Shown: one piece after another, positions 1 through 5,638 of the stretch
Position numbering within the stretch: position 1 is the first letter of the stretch
How the letters are laid out: each line of letters begins with the position of its first letter
Assembly (NCBI GenBank): GCA_012269805.1
Contig: JAAXJP010000470.1
Location: forward strand, 1-5,638
Origin: Rubrivirga sp.
GTDB lineage: Bacteria; Bacteroidota; Rhodothermia; Rhodothermales; Rubricoccaceae
Reading direction: 5' to 3'
DNA length: 5,638 nt
Program-made: the position numbers and the translations under genes
Notes under the pieces: model-generated
The model's input: only the letters and a program-made list of their open reading frames with translations
Told to the model about the DNA's origin: nothing
Databases searched by the model: none

Positions 1-143
1 TTGAGGAAGACGACCGGCTCGCCGTCGGCGTTGGCCTTCGAGATGACGGGCTCCTAGGCCTCGTCGGGGATCCTCCCGCGCGCGCGGCTCACGCGGTCGC
101 GGCCGTCGGCGGCCGCGGCGTCGCGGTCGGGCGGCCCGGCTGA
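1..143. other. unassigned, probably decayed sequence at left edge
   Basis: No intact gene is visible. The plus-strand frame that later encodes the permease fragment is open from position 3, with GC-rich third positions, until the TGA at 141-143. Its translation (…LLGLVGDPPARAAHAVAAVG…) is not recognisable on its own. Its last residues before the stop are Gly/Val-rich, as expected just ahead of the TSUP second-half motif, so it may be the missing 5' part of that gene. On the minus strand, positions 1-53 read EPVISKANADGEPVVFL, a natural-looking peptide, but the frame meets a TAG (54-56) and has no start codon before it. Both strands therefore look coding-like but interrupted. This fits a degraded gene, or low-quality sequence near a contig end. 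No function is assigned. Confidence 0.4.
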
Positions 144-446
144 GCCCTCGGCGGCGGCGGGCCGGTGCTGGCCGTCCCCCTCCTGGTGCTGTGCGGCGTC
201 CCGATGCTGACGGCCGTGGGCATGGCGCAGGTCCAGTCTGTCGCGATCGCGGGGTTCGCCACGCTCGGCTACGTGACCCGCGGCGCCGTCGACTGGACGC
301 TGGCGCTGCTCATCGGCGTTCCGCTCGTGATCGGCACCGTCATCGGGTGGCGACTCGCGCAGAGGACGGACACGGAGCGCTTGACGACGCTCCTCGCCGC
401 CGTCCTGCTGGCGACCGGCGTCTACCTCGTGACGTCAGCGATCTGA
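144..446 (+). pseudogene. TauE/SafE (TSUP) family permease, C-terminal half only
   Basis: TSUP proteins are inner-membrane permeases of about 250-300 residues built from two homologous halves. Members export or import sulfite, sulfoacetate or other small anions. Only the second half is here. The frame opens at 144 after a TGA and reads ALGGGGPVLAVPLLVLCGVP, then a run ending AVGMAQVQSV, the Gly-rich helix-start signature of the family's repeat. Two hydrophobic segments follow (residues about 44-65 and 73-93 counted from GTG 165), with a charged loop QRTDTERL between them as in full-length members. The only start after the stop, GTG at 165, lies inside the conserved motif and would delete its Gly residues, so it is unlikely to be a true start. 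The same frame is open upstream of the TGA to position 3, so a nonsense change (or a sequencing error) in a longer gene is the simplest reading. A compensated frameshift near 143-147 is an alternative. The substrate cannot be inferred. The gene converges on the DoxX gene. Confidence 0.65.
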
Positions 447-454
447 CGCTGCCG

Positions 455-479
455 GCCTCGAGGAATGTGTGATCGAGGC
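455..479. terminator. hairpin between convergent TSUP remnant and DoxX genes
   Basis: GCCTCGA (455-461) pairs perfectly with TCGAGGC (473-479) around an 11-base loop. It starts 9 bases after the TGA of the permease fragment and ends 14 bases before the DoxX stop. A smaller stem (CGTCAG 433-438 with CTGACG 443-448, loop CGAT) spans the permease stop codon just upstream. Neither strand has a U-tract, so if it terminates transcription it does so bidirectionally and without a canonical intrinsic-terminator tail. Its position and layout match the hairpin at 4545-4569. Confidence 0.45.
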
Positions 480-493
480 GGACGATGTCGCAG

Positions 494-928
494 TCAGAGC
501 CGAATCGGCTCGCGGCGGAGGTAGTGGTCGATCGCGTACCGACCGGCACCGGCGATCAGCAGCGTGACGAACGCGACGAGGAAGAGGAACGGCTTCTCCA
601 TCCCCGAGAACGGCTCGCCGCCGTGCCGCACGAACGCCGCGACGGCCATCGTGACCCCAGCGAAGAACGCGGCCGGCCGCGTTGCCAACCCGAGCGCGAT
701 GAGGATCCCGCCGACGAACTCGCTCAACGCCGCGGCCCACGCGAACAGGCTCGGGAGCGGAAAGCCCATCTCGCCCGTCGCGCTGATGAATCCCTCCGAC
801 GGCGGCAGCTTGCCCAGGCCGTGGCCGAACGCGAGCGACAGCCCGAAGCCGAGGCGGAGGATCAGCAGCCCGAGGTCGGTGGCGCGCGACGTATCGCCGG
901 TGCCGAAGAAGAGCGTTCGCGGGGTCAT
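494..928 (-). CDS. DoxX family integral membrane protein
   Basis: This 144-residue protein is of usual length for the DoxX family, with four predicted membrane helices at roughly residues 17-38, 60-81, 85-101 and 113-129. Family hallmarks visible are the Arg in helix 1 followed by HGLGK (R25, H36-K40), the E-x2-GG signature of helix 2 with the following Thr-Arg (E70, G73-G74, T83-R84), the His-Gly-Gly loop (H102-G104), the Glu before helix 4 (E111), and the closing GAGRYAIDH (127-135). Family members are inner-membrane proteins. Some are tied to thiosulfate:quinone oxidoreductase or to redox/oxidative-stress complexes, but most bacterial copies have no proven role, so no substrate is claimed. 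ATG at 926-928 is chosen because the predicted helices and motifs follow at normal distance. No Shine-Dalgarno is present; the leader is C-rich (CCCCACCCCACCGGCCG). It lies 88 bases downstream of the sortilin-like gene on the same strand, behind a strong hairpin, so it could be transcribed by read-through or from its own promoter. Confidence 0.88.
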   Translation of the reverse strand: MTPRTLFFGTGDTSRATDLGLLILRLGFGLSLAFGHGLGKLPPSEGFISATGEMGFPLPSLFAWAAALSEFVGGILIALGLATRPAAFFAGVTMAVAAFVRHGGEPFSGMEKPFLFLVAFVTLLIAGAGRYAIDHYLRREPIRL

Positions 929-956
929 CGGCCGGTGGGGTGGGGCGCGCTGCCGA

Positions 957-991
957 CGCCGAGCGGGCGGCCTGGTTCGCCCGCCTCGGCG
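957..991 (-). terminator. strong hairpin after the sortilin-like gene, before DoxX
   Basis: CGCCGAG (957-963) pairs with CTCGGCG (985-991), and CGGGCG (964-969) with CGCCCG (978-983). This gives 13 base pairs interrupted only by a bulged C at 984, with an 8-base loop. On the minus strand it begins 25 bases after the stop codon of the sortilin-like gene and ends 28 bases before the DoxX start. No U-tract follows, so it may be a Rho-independent-like terminator of low efficiency, an mRNA 3'-end stabiliser, or an intercistronic attenuator. It contains the same 9-mer (GCCTCGGCG, 983-991) as the hairpin at 4545-4569. Confidence 0.55.
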
Positions 992-1016
992 AGTTCACCG
1001 GGCCCCCGACCCGCGA

Positions 1017-4000
1017 TCAGTCCGAGGTGGGCACGATGACGGGCAGCTCGGCCTCGCGCACCTGGCGGTTGAACGCGGGCACGTCGGTCACGAGGATCTC
1101 GCGGAGCGTCGCCAGCTCGACCTCGATCTCGGCCATCACCTCGTCGCGGTAGGCGAAGGCCTGGTCCGTCGGGCGGAAGTCGCCGGCGGCGACGGTGCCG
1201 CCGAGCGCCGAGAGCTCGTTGCCCAGGTTGATCCCGTAGTTCAGCGGGTCCTGGCGGCTCTCGTTGCGCGTCTCGTAGAGCGCCTCCTCGACGGCCGTCA
1301 TCCGCTCGACGAGTCGTTCGCCGGCCGCCCGCACCGAGTCGGCGCCCGATGACTCGGGAAGGCGGGCGAGATACGTCCGGATCTGGTCCCGCAGATCCCG
1401 CACGCGCTCGACCGACTCGTTGACCTCGGAGACCTTGTCGCGGACCTCGCGGAGAAACTCGAACTGCGCCTGCAGATCGGCCGGCGTCGCCGACGAGCGG
1501 GGGTCCAAGAGGATCTCGAACGGGACCTCGGTGCTGTCCTCGCCGACGACGAGGCGGGCGGTGTAGGTGCCGGGCACGGCCTCCGGGCCGTTGAGCCCGC
1601 CGCCCCAGAAGATCATCCCGTCGAAGCGCGAGGCGTCCGGATAGCGACGGCCCCACACGACGCGGTTCACCCCGGCGTCGGTCGCGAGTTCGTGCTCGTC
1701 GTCGCCCGGCGTGAACACCTGGACGACCTCGCCCGTCCGGTCGATAATCCTGAGCGCGGCCTCGGCCGAGTCCGGCAGCGCCTCCGCCAGCCGGTAGTGG
1801 ACGACCACGCCCGCCTCGGGGTTGGTGCCGGCCCCCCGCGGGTTCTGCGCGCGGTACCCGTCAACGCGGTAGGTCGGCTTCGGACGGAAGAGCCACAGGT
1901 CCGACGCGCTCACTTCCGGCGCCAGTTGGTAGAGCGGCGTGAGGTCGTCCAGGACCCAAAAGCTCCGGCCCTGCGTGGCGACCACCAGTTCGCCTTGGCG
2001 AACGGCGAGGTCGGTGATCGGCACGACCGGCAGGTTGAGCTGGAACGACTGCCACGTGTCGCCGTCGTCGAACGAGATGTACATCCCGCGCTCGGTCCCG
2101 GCGTAGAGCAGGCCCGGGCGTTGCGGGTCGGCGCGGATCACGCGCGTGAAGGCCGGCGCCTCGATGCCGTCGTCGATGCGACGCCACGTCTGGCCGTAGT
2201 CGGCCGTGTGGAGGAGGTACGGGCGGAAGTCGTCCACTTTGTAACGCGTCGCGGCGACGTAGAGGCCGCCGGGCCGGCGCGGGTCCTGCTCGATCGAGTT
2301 GATCATCGCGTCGCTCGGGAGCAGCCGGTCGCTCGGCGTGATGTCGGTCCACGAGCCGCCGCCGTCGCGCGTGACGTGGAGCAGGCCGTCGTCACTGCCG
2401 ACCCAGAGCGTCCCCTCCTCCCCTTCCGCCAGCGCGAAGATGGTGGCGTAGTACTCGACCGAGGTGTTGTCCTGCGTGATCGGGCCGCCGGACGAGCCGA
2501 GCGTGGTCGAGTCGGCGCGCGTGAGGTCGGGCGAGATTTTTTCCCACGTCTGCCCGTAGTTGGTCGAACGGTAGAGGTGGTTGCCGGCCGCGAAGAGCGG
2601 GTAGTCGTCGGTCGCGGCGTCTTTGTACTGAGAGAACAGGAGCGGGAAGTTCCACTGGAACCGGATCTTGAGCTCCTTCGCGGGCGCCCCGATCGGGTTC
2701 TCCGGCCACACGTTGACGATCCGGCTCTCGCCCGTCCGGTGGTTGACCATCTGGAGGAAGCCGCCGTAGGAGCCGCCGAACACGATGTCGGGGTCGTCCG
2801 GGTGCGGCGCGAGCCAGCCGGACTCGCCGCCCGCGCTCGGCTCCCAGTCGCGCTCGGTGATGGAGCCGCCCGCGCTCCGGTGCGCGATCCGGATCGTCGA
2901 GTTGTCCTGCTGGCCGCCGTAGATGCGGTACGGAAAGTGGCTGTCGGTCGTGACGCGGTAGAACTGGGCCGTCGGCTGGTTGAGGTAGGTGCTCCAGGTC
3001 TCGCCGCCATCGAACGTGACCTGCGCACCGCCGTCGTCGGCGATGACGATCCGGTCGCCGTCCTCGGGCGCGATCCAGATGTCGTGGTGGTCGACGTGGG
3101 GCGTCTCGACGCTCTCGAACGTCCGCCCGCCGTCGGTGCTCACCCAGAGCTGGACGTTGAGGACCCACACCTTGTCGGGGTCCTCCGAATCGGCGCCGAG
3201 GCGGGTGAAGTACCACGACCGCTGGCGGAGATTCCGGTCGGCCGAGACGCGCGTCCACGTCTCGCCGGCGTCGTCGGAGCGGAAGAGGCCTCCGTCCTCG
3301 TTCTCGACGAGCGCGTAGACCCGCTCGGGGTTGGCCGGGGAGATCGAGACGGCGCTGATGCCCCACGTCCCGTCCGGGAAGCCCTCGGCGTCGGAGATGT
3401 CCGTCCAGGTGTCGCCGCCGTCGGTGCTCTTCCAGATCGACGAGCCCTCACCCCCGCTCGAGAAACTGTACGGGCTCCGACGGACGCGCCAGATGCTGGC
3501 GTAGAGGATCCGTGGGTTCGTCGGGTCCATCTCGAGTTCGAAGGCGCCGGCGTCCTCGTTCACGAACAGGACGTGCTCCCACGTCTCGCCGCCGTCGGTC
3601 GAGCGGAACACGCCGCGGTCCTCGTTCGGGCCGAAGGCGTGGCCGAGGACGGCCGCGTAGACCGTGTTCTCGTCGCGCGGGTGGACCACCATCCGCGGGA
3701 TGTGCTGGCCGCCCTCGAAGCCGAGGCCCCGCCACGAGCGCCCGGCGTCCTCCGACTTCCACATCCCCCAGCCGGGCGAGACGTTGCCTCGCAACGACTT
3801 CTCGCCGCCACCAACGTAGATCACGTTTGGGTCGCTCTCGGCCACGGCCACGCTCCCGATGCTGCCGCCGAAGTAGCCGTCGGAGATGTTTGCCCACGAA
3901 CCGCCGCCGTCGCGCGTCCGCCAGACGCCGCCGCCGGTGGCCGCCATGTAGTAGGTCAGCGGGTCGCCGGGGATGCCGGCGACGCCGGACGCGCGGCCGC

Positions 4001-4121
4001 CGCGGAAGGGCCCCACGAGCCGGTATTCGAGCGAGCCGAACAGGGTCGAGTCGACCGGCTGGGCATTCGCGTCGGCGAGGACGAGGGCGAGGACGAGAGC
4101 GGCGAAGAGCAGACGGCGCAT
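1017..4121 (-). CDS. secreted VPS10/sortilin-like protein with BNR (Asp-box) repeats
   Basis: This is a 1,034-residue exported protein. ATG at 4119-4121 gives a clear signal peptide (MRRLLFAALVLALVLADANA, cleavage after the A-N-A at 18-20). The frame stays open 44 codons further upstream, but that stretch is Arg/Pro-rich and would bury the signal peptide, so it is excluded. Residues about 30-730 form a beta-propeller-type repeat region with 11 Asp-boxes, at 69-76, 123-130, 174-181, 232-239, 282-289, 328-335, 369-376, 519-526, 584-591, 639-646 and 683-690 (pattern S/T-x-D-x-G-x-T/S-W; box 6 has Phe for Trp, box 8 has Asn for Asp). A beta-rich Ig/FlgD-like segment follows at about 740-875, then a charged helical region at about 880-1010. 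This order matches the large bacterial family annotated as glycosyl hydrolase, VPS10 domain or WD40/YVTN/BNR-like repeat protein. Asp-boxes are structural turns, not catalytic residues. No sialidase or xyloglucanase active site could be identified, so enzymatic activity is unproven. The C-terminus (…AELPVIVPTSD) shows no clear Type IX sorting domain, which suggests a periplasmic or surface-released protein. No Shine-Dalgarno is seen. Confidence 0.9.
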   Translation of the reverse strand: MRRLLFAALVLALVLADANAQPVDSTLFGSLEYRLVGPFRGGRASGVAGIPGDPLTYYMAATGGGVWRTRDGGGSWANISDGYFGGSIGSVAVAESDPNVIYVGGGEKSLRGNVSPGWGMWKSEDAGRSWRGLGFEGGQHIPRMVVHPRDENTVYAAVLGHAFGPNEDRGVFRSTDGGETWEHVLFVNEDAGAFELEMDPTNPRILYASIWRVRRSPYSFSSGGEGSSIWKSTDGGDTWTDISDAEGFPDGTWGISAVSISPANPERVYALVENEDGGLFRSDDAGETWTRVSADRNLRQRSWYFTRLGADSEDPDKVWVLNVQLWVSTDGGRTFESVETPHVDHHDIWIAPEDGDRIVIADDGGAQVTFDGGETWSTYLNQPTAQFYRVTTDSHFPYRIYGGQQDNSTIRIAHRSAGGSITERDWEPSAGGESGWLAPHPDDPDIVFGGSYGGFLQMVNHRTGESRIVNVWPENPIGAPAKELKIRFQWNFPLLFSQYKDAATDDYPLFAAGNHLYRSTNYGQTWEKISPDLTRADSTTLGSSGGPITQDNTSVEYYATIFALAEGEEGTLWVGSDDGLLHVTRDGGGSWTDITPSDRLLPSDAMINSIEQDPRRPGGLYVAATRYKVDDFRPYLLHTADYGQTWRRIDDGIEAPAFTRVIRADPQRPGLLYAGTERGMYISFDDGDTWQSFQLNLPVVPITDLAVRQGELVVATQGRSFWVLDDLTPLYQLAPEVSASDLWLFRPKPTYRVDGYRAQNPRGAGTNPEAGVVVHYRLAEALPDSAEAALRIIDRTGEVVQVFTPGDDEHELATDAGVNRVVWGRRYPDASRFDGMIFWGGGLNGPEAVPGTYTARLVVGEDSTEVPFEILLDPRSSATPADLQAQFEFLREVRDKVSEVNESVERVRDLRDQIRTYLARLPESSGADSVRAAGERLVERMTAVEEALYETRNESRQDPLNYGINLGNELSALGGTVAAGDFRPTDQAFAYRDEVMAEIEVELATLREILVTDVPAFNRQVREAELPVIVPTSD

Positions 4122-4233
4122 TGAGGTGACGGGGCGAGGGGCCGTCAGTCTACGTCCGCTCCTGATCCCCGAGAGATGCACGGCAGGCACGGCGGCGCGT
4201 GCGGATACTGCGGGTCCCGTCTCCGCCCGTCCC
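4122..4233. promoter_or_regulatory. divergent intergenic region (sortilin-like / yhbY)
   Basis: These 112 bases separate two divergently transcribed start codons, so they should hold both promoters. No convincing -35/-10 pair was found. The best single hexamers are GATACT (4204-4209) for the plus-strand gene and TAGACT (minus strand of 4147-4152) for the minus-strand gene, each four of six matches to TATAAT and without a recognisable partner box. A short dyad CGGG-T-CCCG lies at 4211-4219. Both start codons are preceded by C-rich, purine-poor sequence with no Shine-Dalgarno. The promoter role is inferred from gene orientation only. Confidence 0.4.
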
Positions 4234-4536
4234 ATGCCCGACCTCACCTCCAAGCAGCGCGCTCATCTCCGCGGCCTCGCCCACAGCCTCAAGCCGACCG
4301 TCCACGTCGGCAAGGACGGCGTAACGGACGCGGCCGTCGACAACCTGCGCGAGACGTTCGCGGGCAGCGAGCTCGTGAAGGTCCGCGTGCTGGAGGCTGC
4401 GCCCGAGAGCGCGAAGGACACGGCGCACGCTCTCGCGGCGCGGGTCGAGGACGCCGTCGTGGTCCAAGTGATGGGCCGCAACGCGACGCTCTACCGGGCC
4501 GACCCCGACGAGCCAGAGATCCGCCTCCCGCGCTGA
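4234..4536 (+). CDS. yhbY: YhbY/CRM-domain ribosome assembly RNA-binding protein
   Basis: This 100-residue protein is one complete CRM (CRS1-YhbY) domain, the normal length for the bacterial single-domain family. Visible landmarks in order are LTSKQRAHLRGLAHSLKP (4-21), the GxxG loop GKDG (26-29) that contacts RNA in CRM domains, VTDAAVDNL (30-38), ELVKVRVL (46-53), and the closing VVQVMGRNATLYR (76-88), matching the family's conserved V-Q-x-x-G-x-x-x-x-L-Y-R ending. E. coli YhbY associates with pre-50S ribosomal particles; the same role in large-subunit assembly is inferred here. The ATG at 4234 is chosen because the family begins there; the open frame further upstream is unconserved. It has no Shine-Dalgarno and a C-rich leader (CTCCGCCCGTCCC). 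It stands alone on its strand, divergent from the sortilin-like gene and convergent with the malic enzyme gene. Confidence 0.93.
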   Translation: MPDLTSKQRAHLRGLAHSLKPTVHVGKDGVTDAAVDNLRETFAGSELVKVRVLEAAPESAKDTAHALAARVEDAVVVQVMGRNATLYRADPDEPEIRLPR

Positions 4537-4544
4537 GACCGCCG

Positions 4545-4569
4545 GCCTCGGCGACCCGCGCGCCGAGGC
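4545..4569. terminator. bidirectional hairpin between yhbY and malic enzyme genes
   Basis: GCCTCGGCG (4545-4553) pairs perfectly with CGCCGAGGC (4561-4569), a 9-base-pair, almost all G/C stem with a 7-base loop (ACCCGCG). It lies between two convergent stop codons, 9 bases after the yhbY TGA and 9 bases before the malic enzyme TAG, so it can fold in either transcript. There is no U-tract on either strand, so a classical intrinsic terminator is not proven. Position and stem strength favour a shared 3'-end signal. Confidence 0.55.
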
Positions 4570-4577
4570 AGACAGGG

Positions 4578-5638
4578 CTAGACCGACGCGGCGGCTCGGA
4601 CCGCCGCGATCACATTCTCGTGGACGTCCGGGTCGAACGGGCTCGGCACCAGCTCCTCGTCGGGCGCGCGGGCGCTGATGGCCTCGGCCGCCGCGATCTT
4701 CATGGCGCTCGTAATCGCCGGCGCGCCGATGTCGAGCGCGGCCTTGAACAGGCCGGGGAACGCGAGCGCGTTGTTGACGCTTCGGCCGTCGGCCGCGAAC
4801 GCCGCTCCGGCCTCGATCGCCGCCTCGGGCGTGATCTCGGGCACCGGGTTCGACAGCGCGAGCACGATCTGCCCGGGCCGCACGAGCTCGGGCGTGATGA
4901 GCCCGACGACGCCCGTGGTCGCGATGAGGATGTCCGCCTCGACGGCGGCGTCGCCCAGGCTGGCTGTCCGGCCGCCCCGGTCCTCCAGGCGCCGACGTGC
5001 GTCCTCGCCCGGGTCGACCCCGACCACTTCGAAGCCCGCGTCGATGAGCAGCCGAGCGATGGCGAGGCCGGCCGCGCCGAGGCCGACCTGCGCACACACG
5101 AGGTCGCGCTGCCCCTCGCGTCCGGTGTGGCGCAGCGCGCTGAGAACGGCCGCCAGCAACACCGTCGCCGTCCCGTGCTGGTCGTCGTGCATGACCGGCT
5201 GCGGGAGCCGTCGGATCAACTCGTCCTCGATCCAAAAGCAGTCGGGGGTCCGAATGTCCTCGAGGTGGATCCCACCGAAGCTCGGCGCGACCCGGCAAAC
5301 GGTGTCGACGAACGCCTCCGGATCGGTCTCGTCGACGAGAATGGGGACGGCGCCGAGGCCGACGAATCGGTCGTAGAGCACGGCCTTGCCCTCCATCACC
5401 GGCAGGCTCGCGAGCGCGCCGATGTCACCCAGCCCGAGCACGCGCGTCCCATTCGTAAAGATGCCGACGGTCCGCCCGACAGCCGTGTAGGTGCGGGCAA
5501 GCGCCGGGTCCTTCTCGATGGCGCGGCACACCCGCGCGACGCCGGGGGTGTAGATGCTGCGGAGGTCCTCGAGCCGCTCGACCTCAGTGGTGCGCACCGT
5601 CCGGATCTTCCCGCCGAGGTGCCGCTCAAACACGAGGT
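4578..5638 (-). CDS. malic enzyme (malate dehydrogenase, decarboxylating), 5' partial
   Basis: Malic enzymes oxidatively decarboxylate L-malate to pyruvate and CO2 in the cytoplasm, reducing NAD(P)+. Counting from a possible GTG at 5631-5633, the N-terminal malic domain shows GGKI (7-10), YTPGVA (28-33, catalytic Tyr28), NGTRVLGLG (61-69), PVMEGKA (78-84, catalytic Lys83), the metal ligands in LEDI (E125, D126) and HDDQHGT (149-155). The NAD-binding domain has VGLGAAG (183-189), an acidic D207 at the end of the second strand that suggests NAD+ preference, ALSNPVPEI (259-267), VNNALAFPGLF (286-296) and a C-terminus normal for bacterial forms (…SPFDPDVHENVIAAV). The frame is still open at the window edge, and family members have at least 10-20 residues before GGKI, some a whole ACT domain, so the start is outside and the GTG is probably not it. 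N61 and the VDETDP segment resemble the malic domain of E. coli MaeB, but there is no phosphotransacetylase extension. Several positions deviate from the bacterial consensus: R64 for Ala, G94 for Asp, K297 for Arg. The enzyme call is firm; coenzyme specificity is inferred. Confidence 0.9.
   Translation of the reverse strand, partial: LVFERHLGGKIRTVRTTEVERLEDLRSIYTPGVARVCRAIEKDPALARTYTAVGRTVGIFTNGTRVLGLGDIGALASLPVMEGKAVLYDRFVGLGAVPILVDETDPEAFVDTVCRVAPSFGGIHLEDIRTPDCFWIEDELIRRLPQPVMHDDQHGTATVLLAAVLSALRHTGREGQRDLVCAQVGLGAAGLAIARLLIDAGFEVVGVDPGEDARRRLEDRGGRTASLGDAAVEADILIATTGVVGLITPELVRPGQIVLALSNPVPEITPEAAIEAGAAFAADGRSVNNALAFPGLFKAALDIGAPAITSAMKIAAAEAISARAPDEELVPSPFDPDVHENVIAAVRAAASV

Noticed and set aside
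498..510. Short palindrome AGCCGA-A-TCGGCT near the DoxX stop codon
   Set aside because: It lies inside the DoxX coding sequence and is short. It is likely a by-product of codons rather than a terminator or operator.
2537..2542. Run of six A residues on the coding strand of the sortilin-like gene as a possible slippage or frameshift site
   Set aside because: The reading frame continues with Asp-boxes on both sides of the run, and the codon phasing does not form a proper slippery heptamer with a meaningful alternative product.
3250..3600. Repeated GC-rich words such as CGCCGCCGTCGG across the sortilin-like gene as possible DNA repeats
   Set aside because: They coincide with the codons of the Asp-box repeats (D-G-G-E-T-W), so they reflect protein repeats and not an independent DNA element or CRISPR.
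1692..4124. Very long open frame (over 800 codons) on the plus strand opposite the sortilin-like gene
   Set aside because: Its translation is Arg/Val/Ala/Glu-biased with no family motifs. It lies opposite a gene with 11 clear Asp-boxes and a signal peptide. GC-rich codon use removes stops from the opposite strand, which explains its length.
4122..4253. 44-residue N-terminal extension of the sortilin-like protein
   Set aside because: It would place an Arg/Pro-rich stretch ahead of a perfect signal peptide and would overlap the yhbY start. The internal ATG at 4119-4121 is the better start.
4150..5298. Long minus-strand frame (382 codons) overlapping both the malic enzyme and yhbY genes
   Set aside because: The protein is Arg/Pro-rich low-complexity sequence. 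The overlapped genes have unmistakable conserved motifs in their own frames.

Overview
The window is GC-rich double-stranded bacterial DNA (by eye close to 70% G+C, strong G/C at third codon positions). It carries four recognisable genes and one gene remnant. The C-rich, Shine-Dalgarno-free leaders, the high GC and a ~1,030-residue secreted sortilin/BNR-repeat protein suggest the Rhodothermia side of the Bacteroidota (Rubrivirga/Rubricoccus/Salinibacter-like). This placement is inference: there is no rRNA or marker gene here, and Gemmatimonadota also carry such sortilin-like proteins.

Layout from left to right. Positions 1-143 are unassigned and look decayed on both strands. Positions 144-446 (+) hold the C-terminal half of a TauE/SafE (TSUP) membrane permease, cut off by an in-frame TGA just before its conserved Gly-rich motif. 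It converges on a DoxX-family membrane protein (494-928, -). Upstream of DoxX on the same strand lies the dominant gene of the window (1017-4121, -), a secreted protein with 11 Asp-boxes (BNR repeats) of the VPS10/sortilin-like type. A 112-base intergenic region separates it from a divergent gene for a YhbY-type CRM-domain RNA-binding protein (4234-4536, +). That gene converges on a malic enzyme (4578 to beyond the right edge, -), whose 5' end lies outside the window.

The genes do not form one pathway. They are housekeeping or physiological genes: ribosome assembly (YhbY), C4/C3 carbon metabolism (malic enzyme), a small membrane protein (DoxX), and a secreted beta-propeller protein. Only the sortilin-like gene and DoxX are co-oriented and could share a transcript, but a strong hairpin lies between them.

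No CRISPR, mobile element, tRNA, rRNA, phage or obvious defence system was seen. The most notable non-coding signal is in the gene-end hairpins. The two convergent gene pairs end in hairpins with identical geometry relative to the TGA stop codon (4-base spacer, GCCGGCCTCG, 13 variable bases, CGAGGC, RGAC). The third hairpin, after the sortilin-like gene, shares the 9-mer GCCTCGGCG with one of them. This looks like a recurrent terminator or 3'-end element of this genome.
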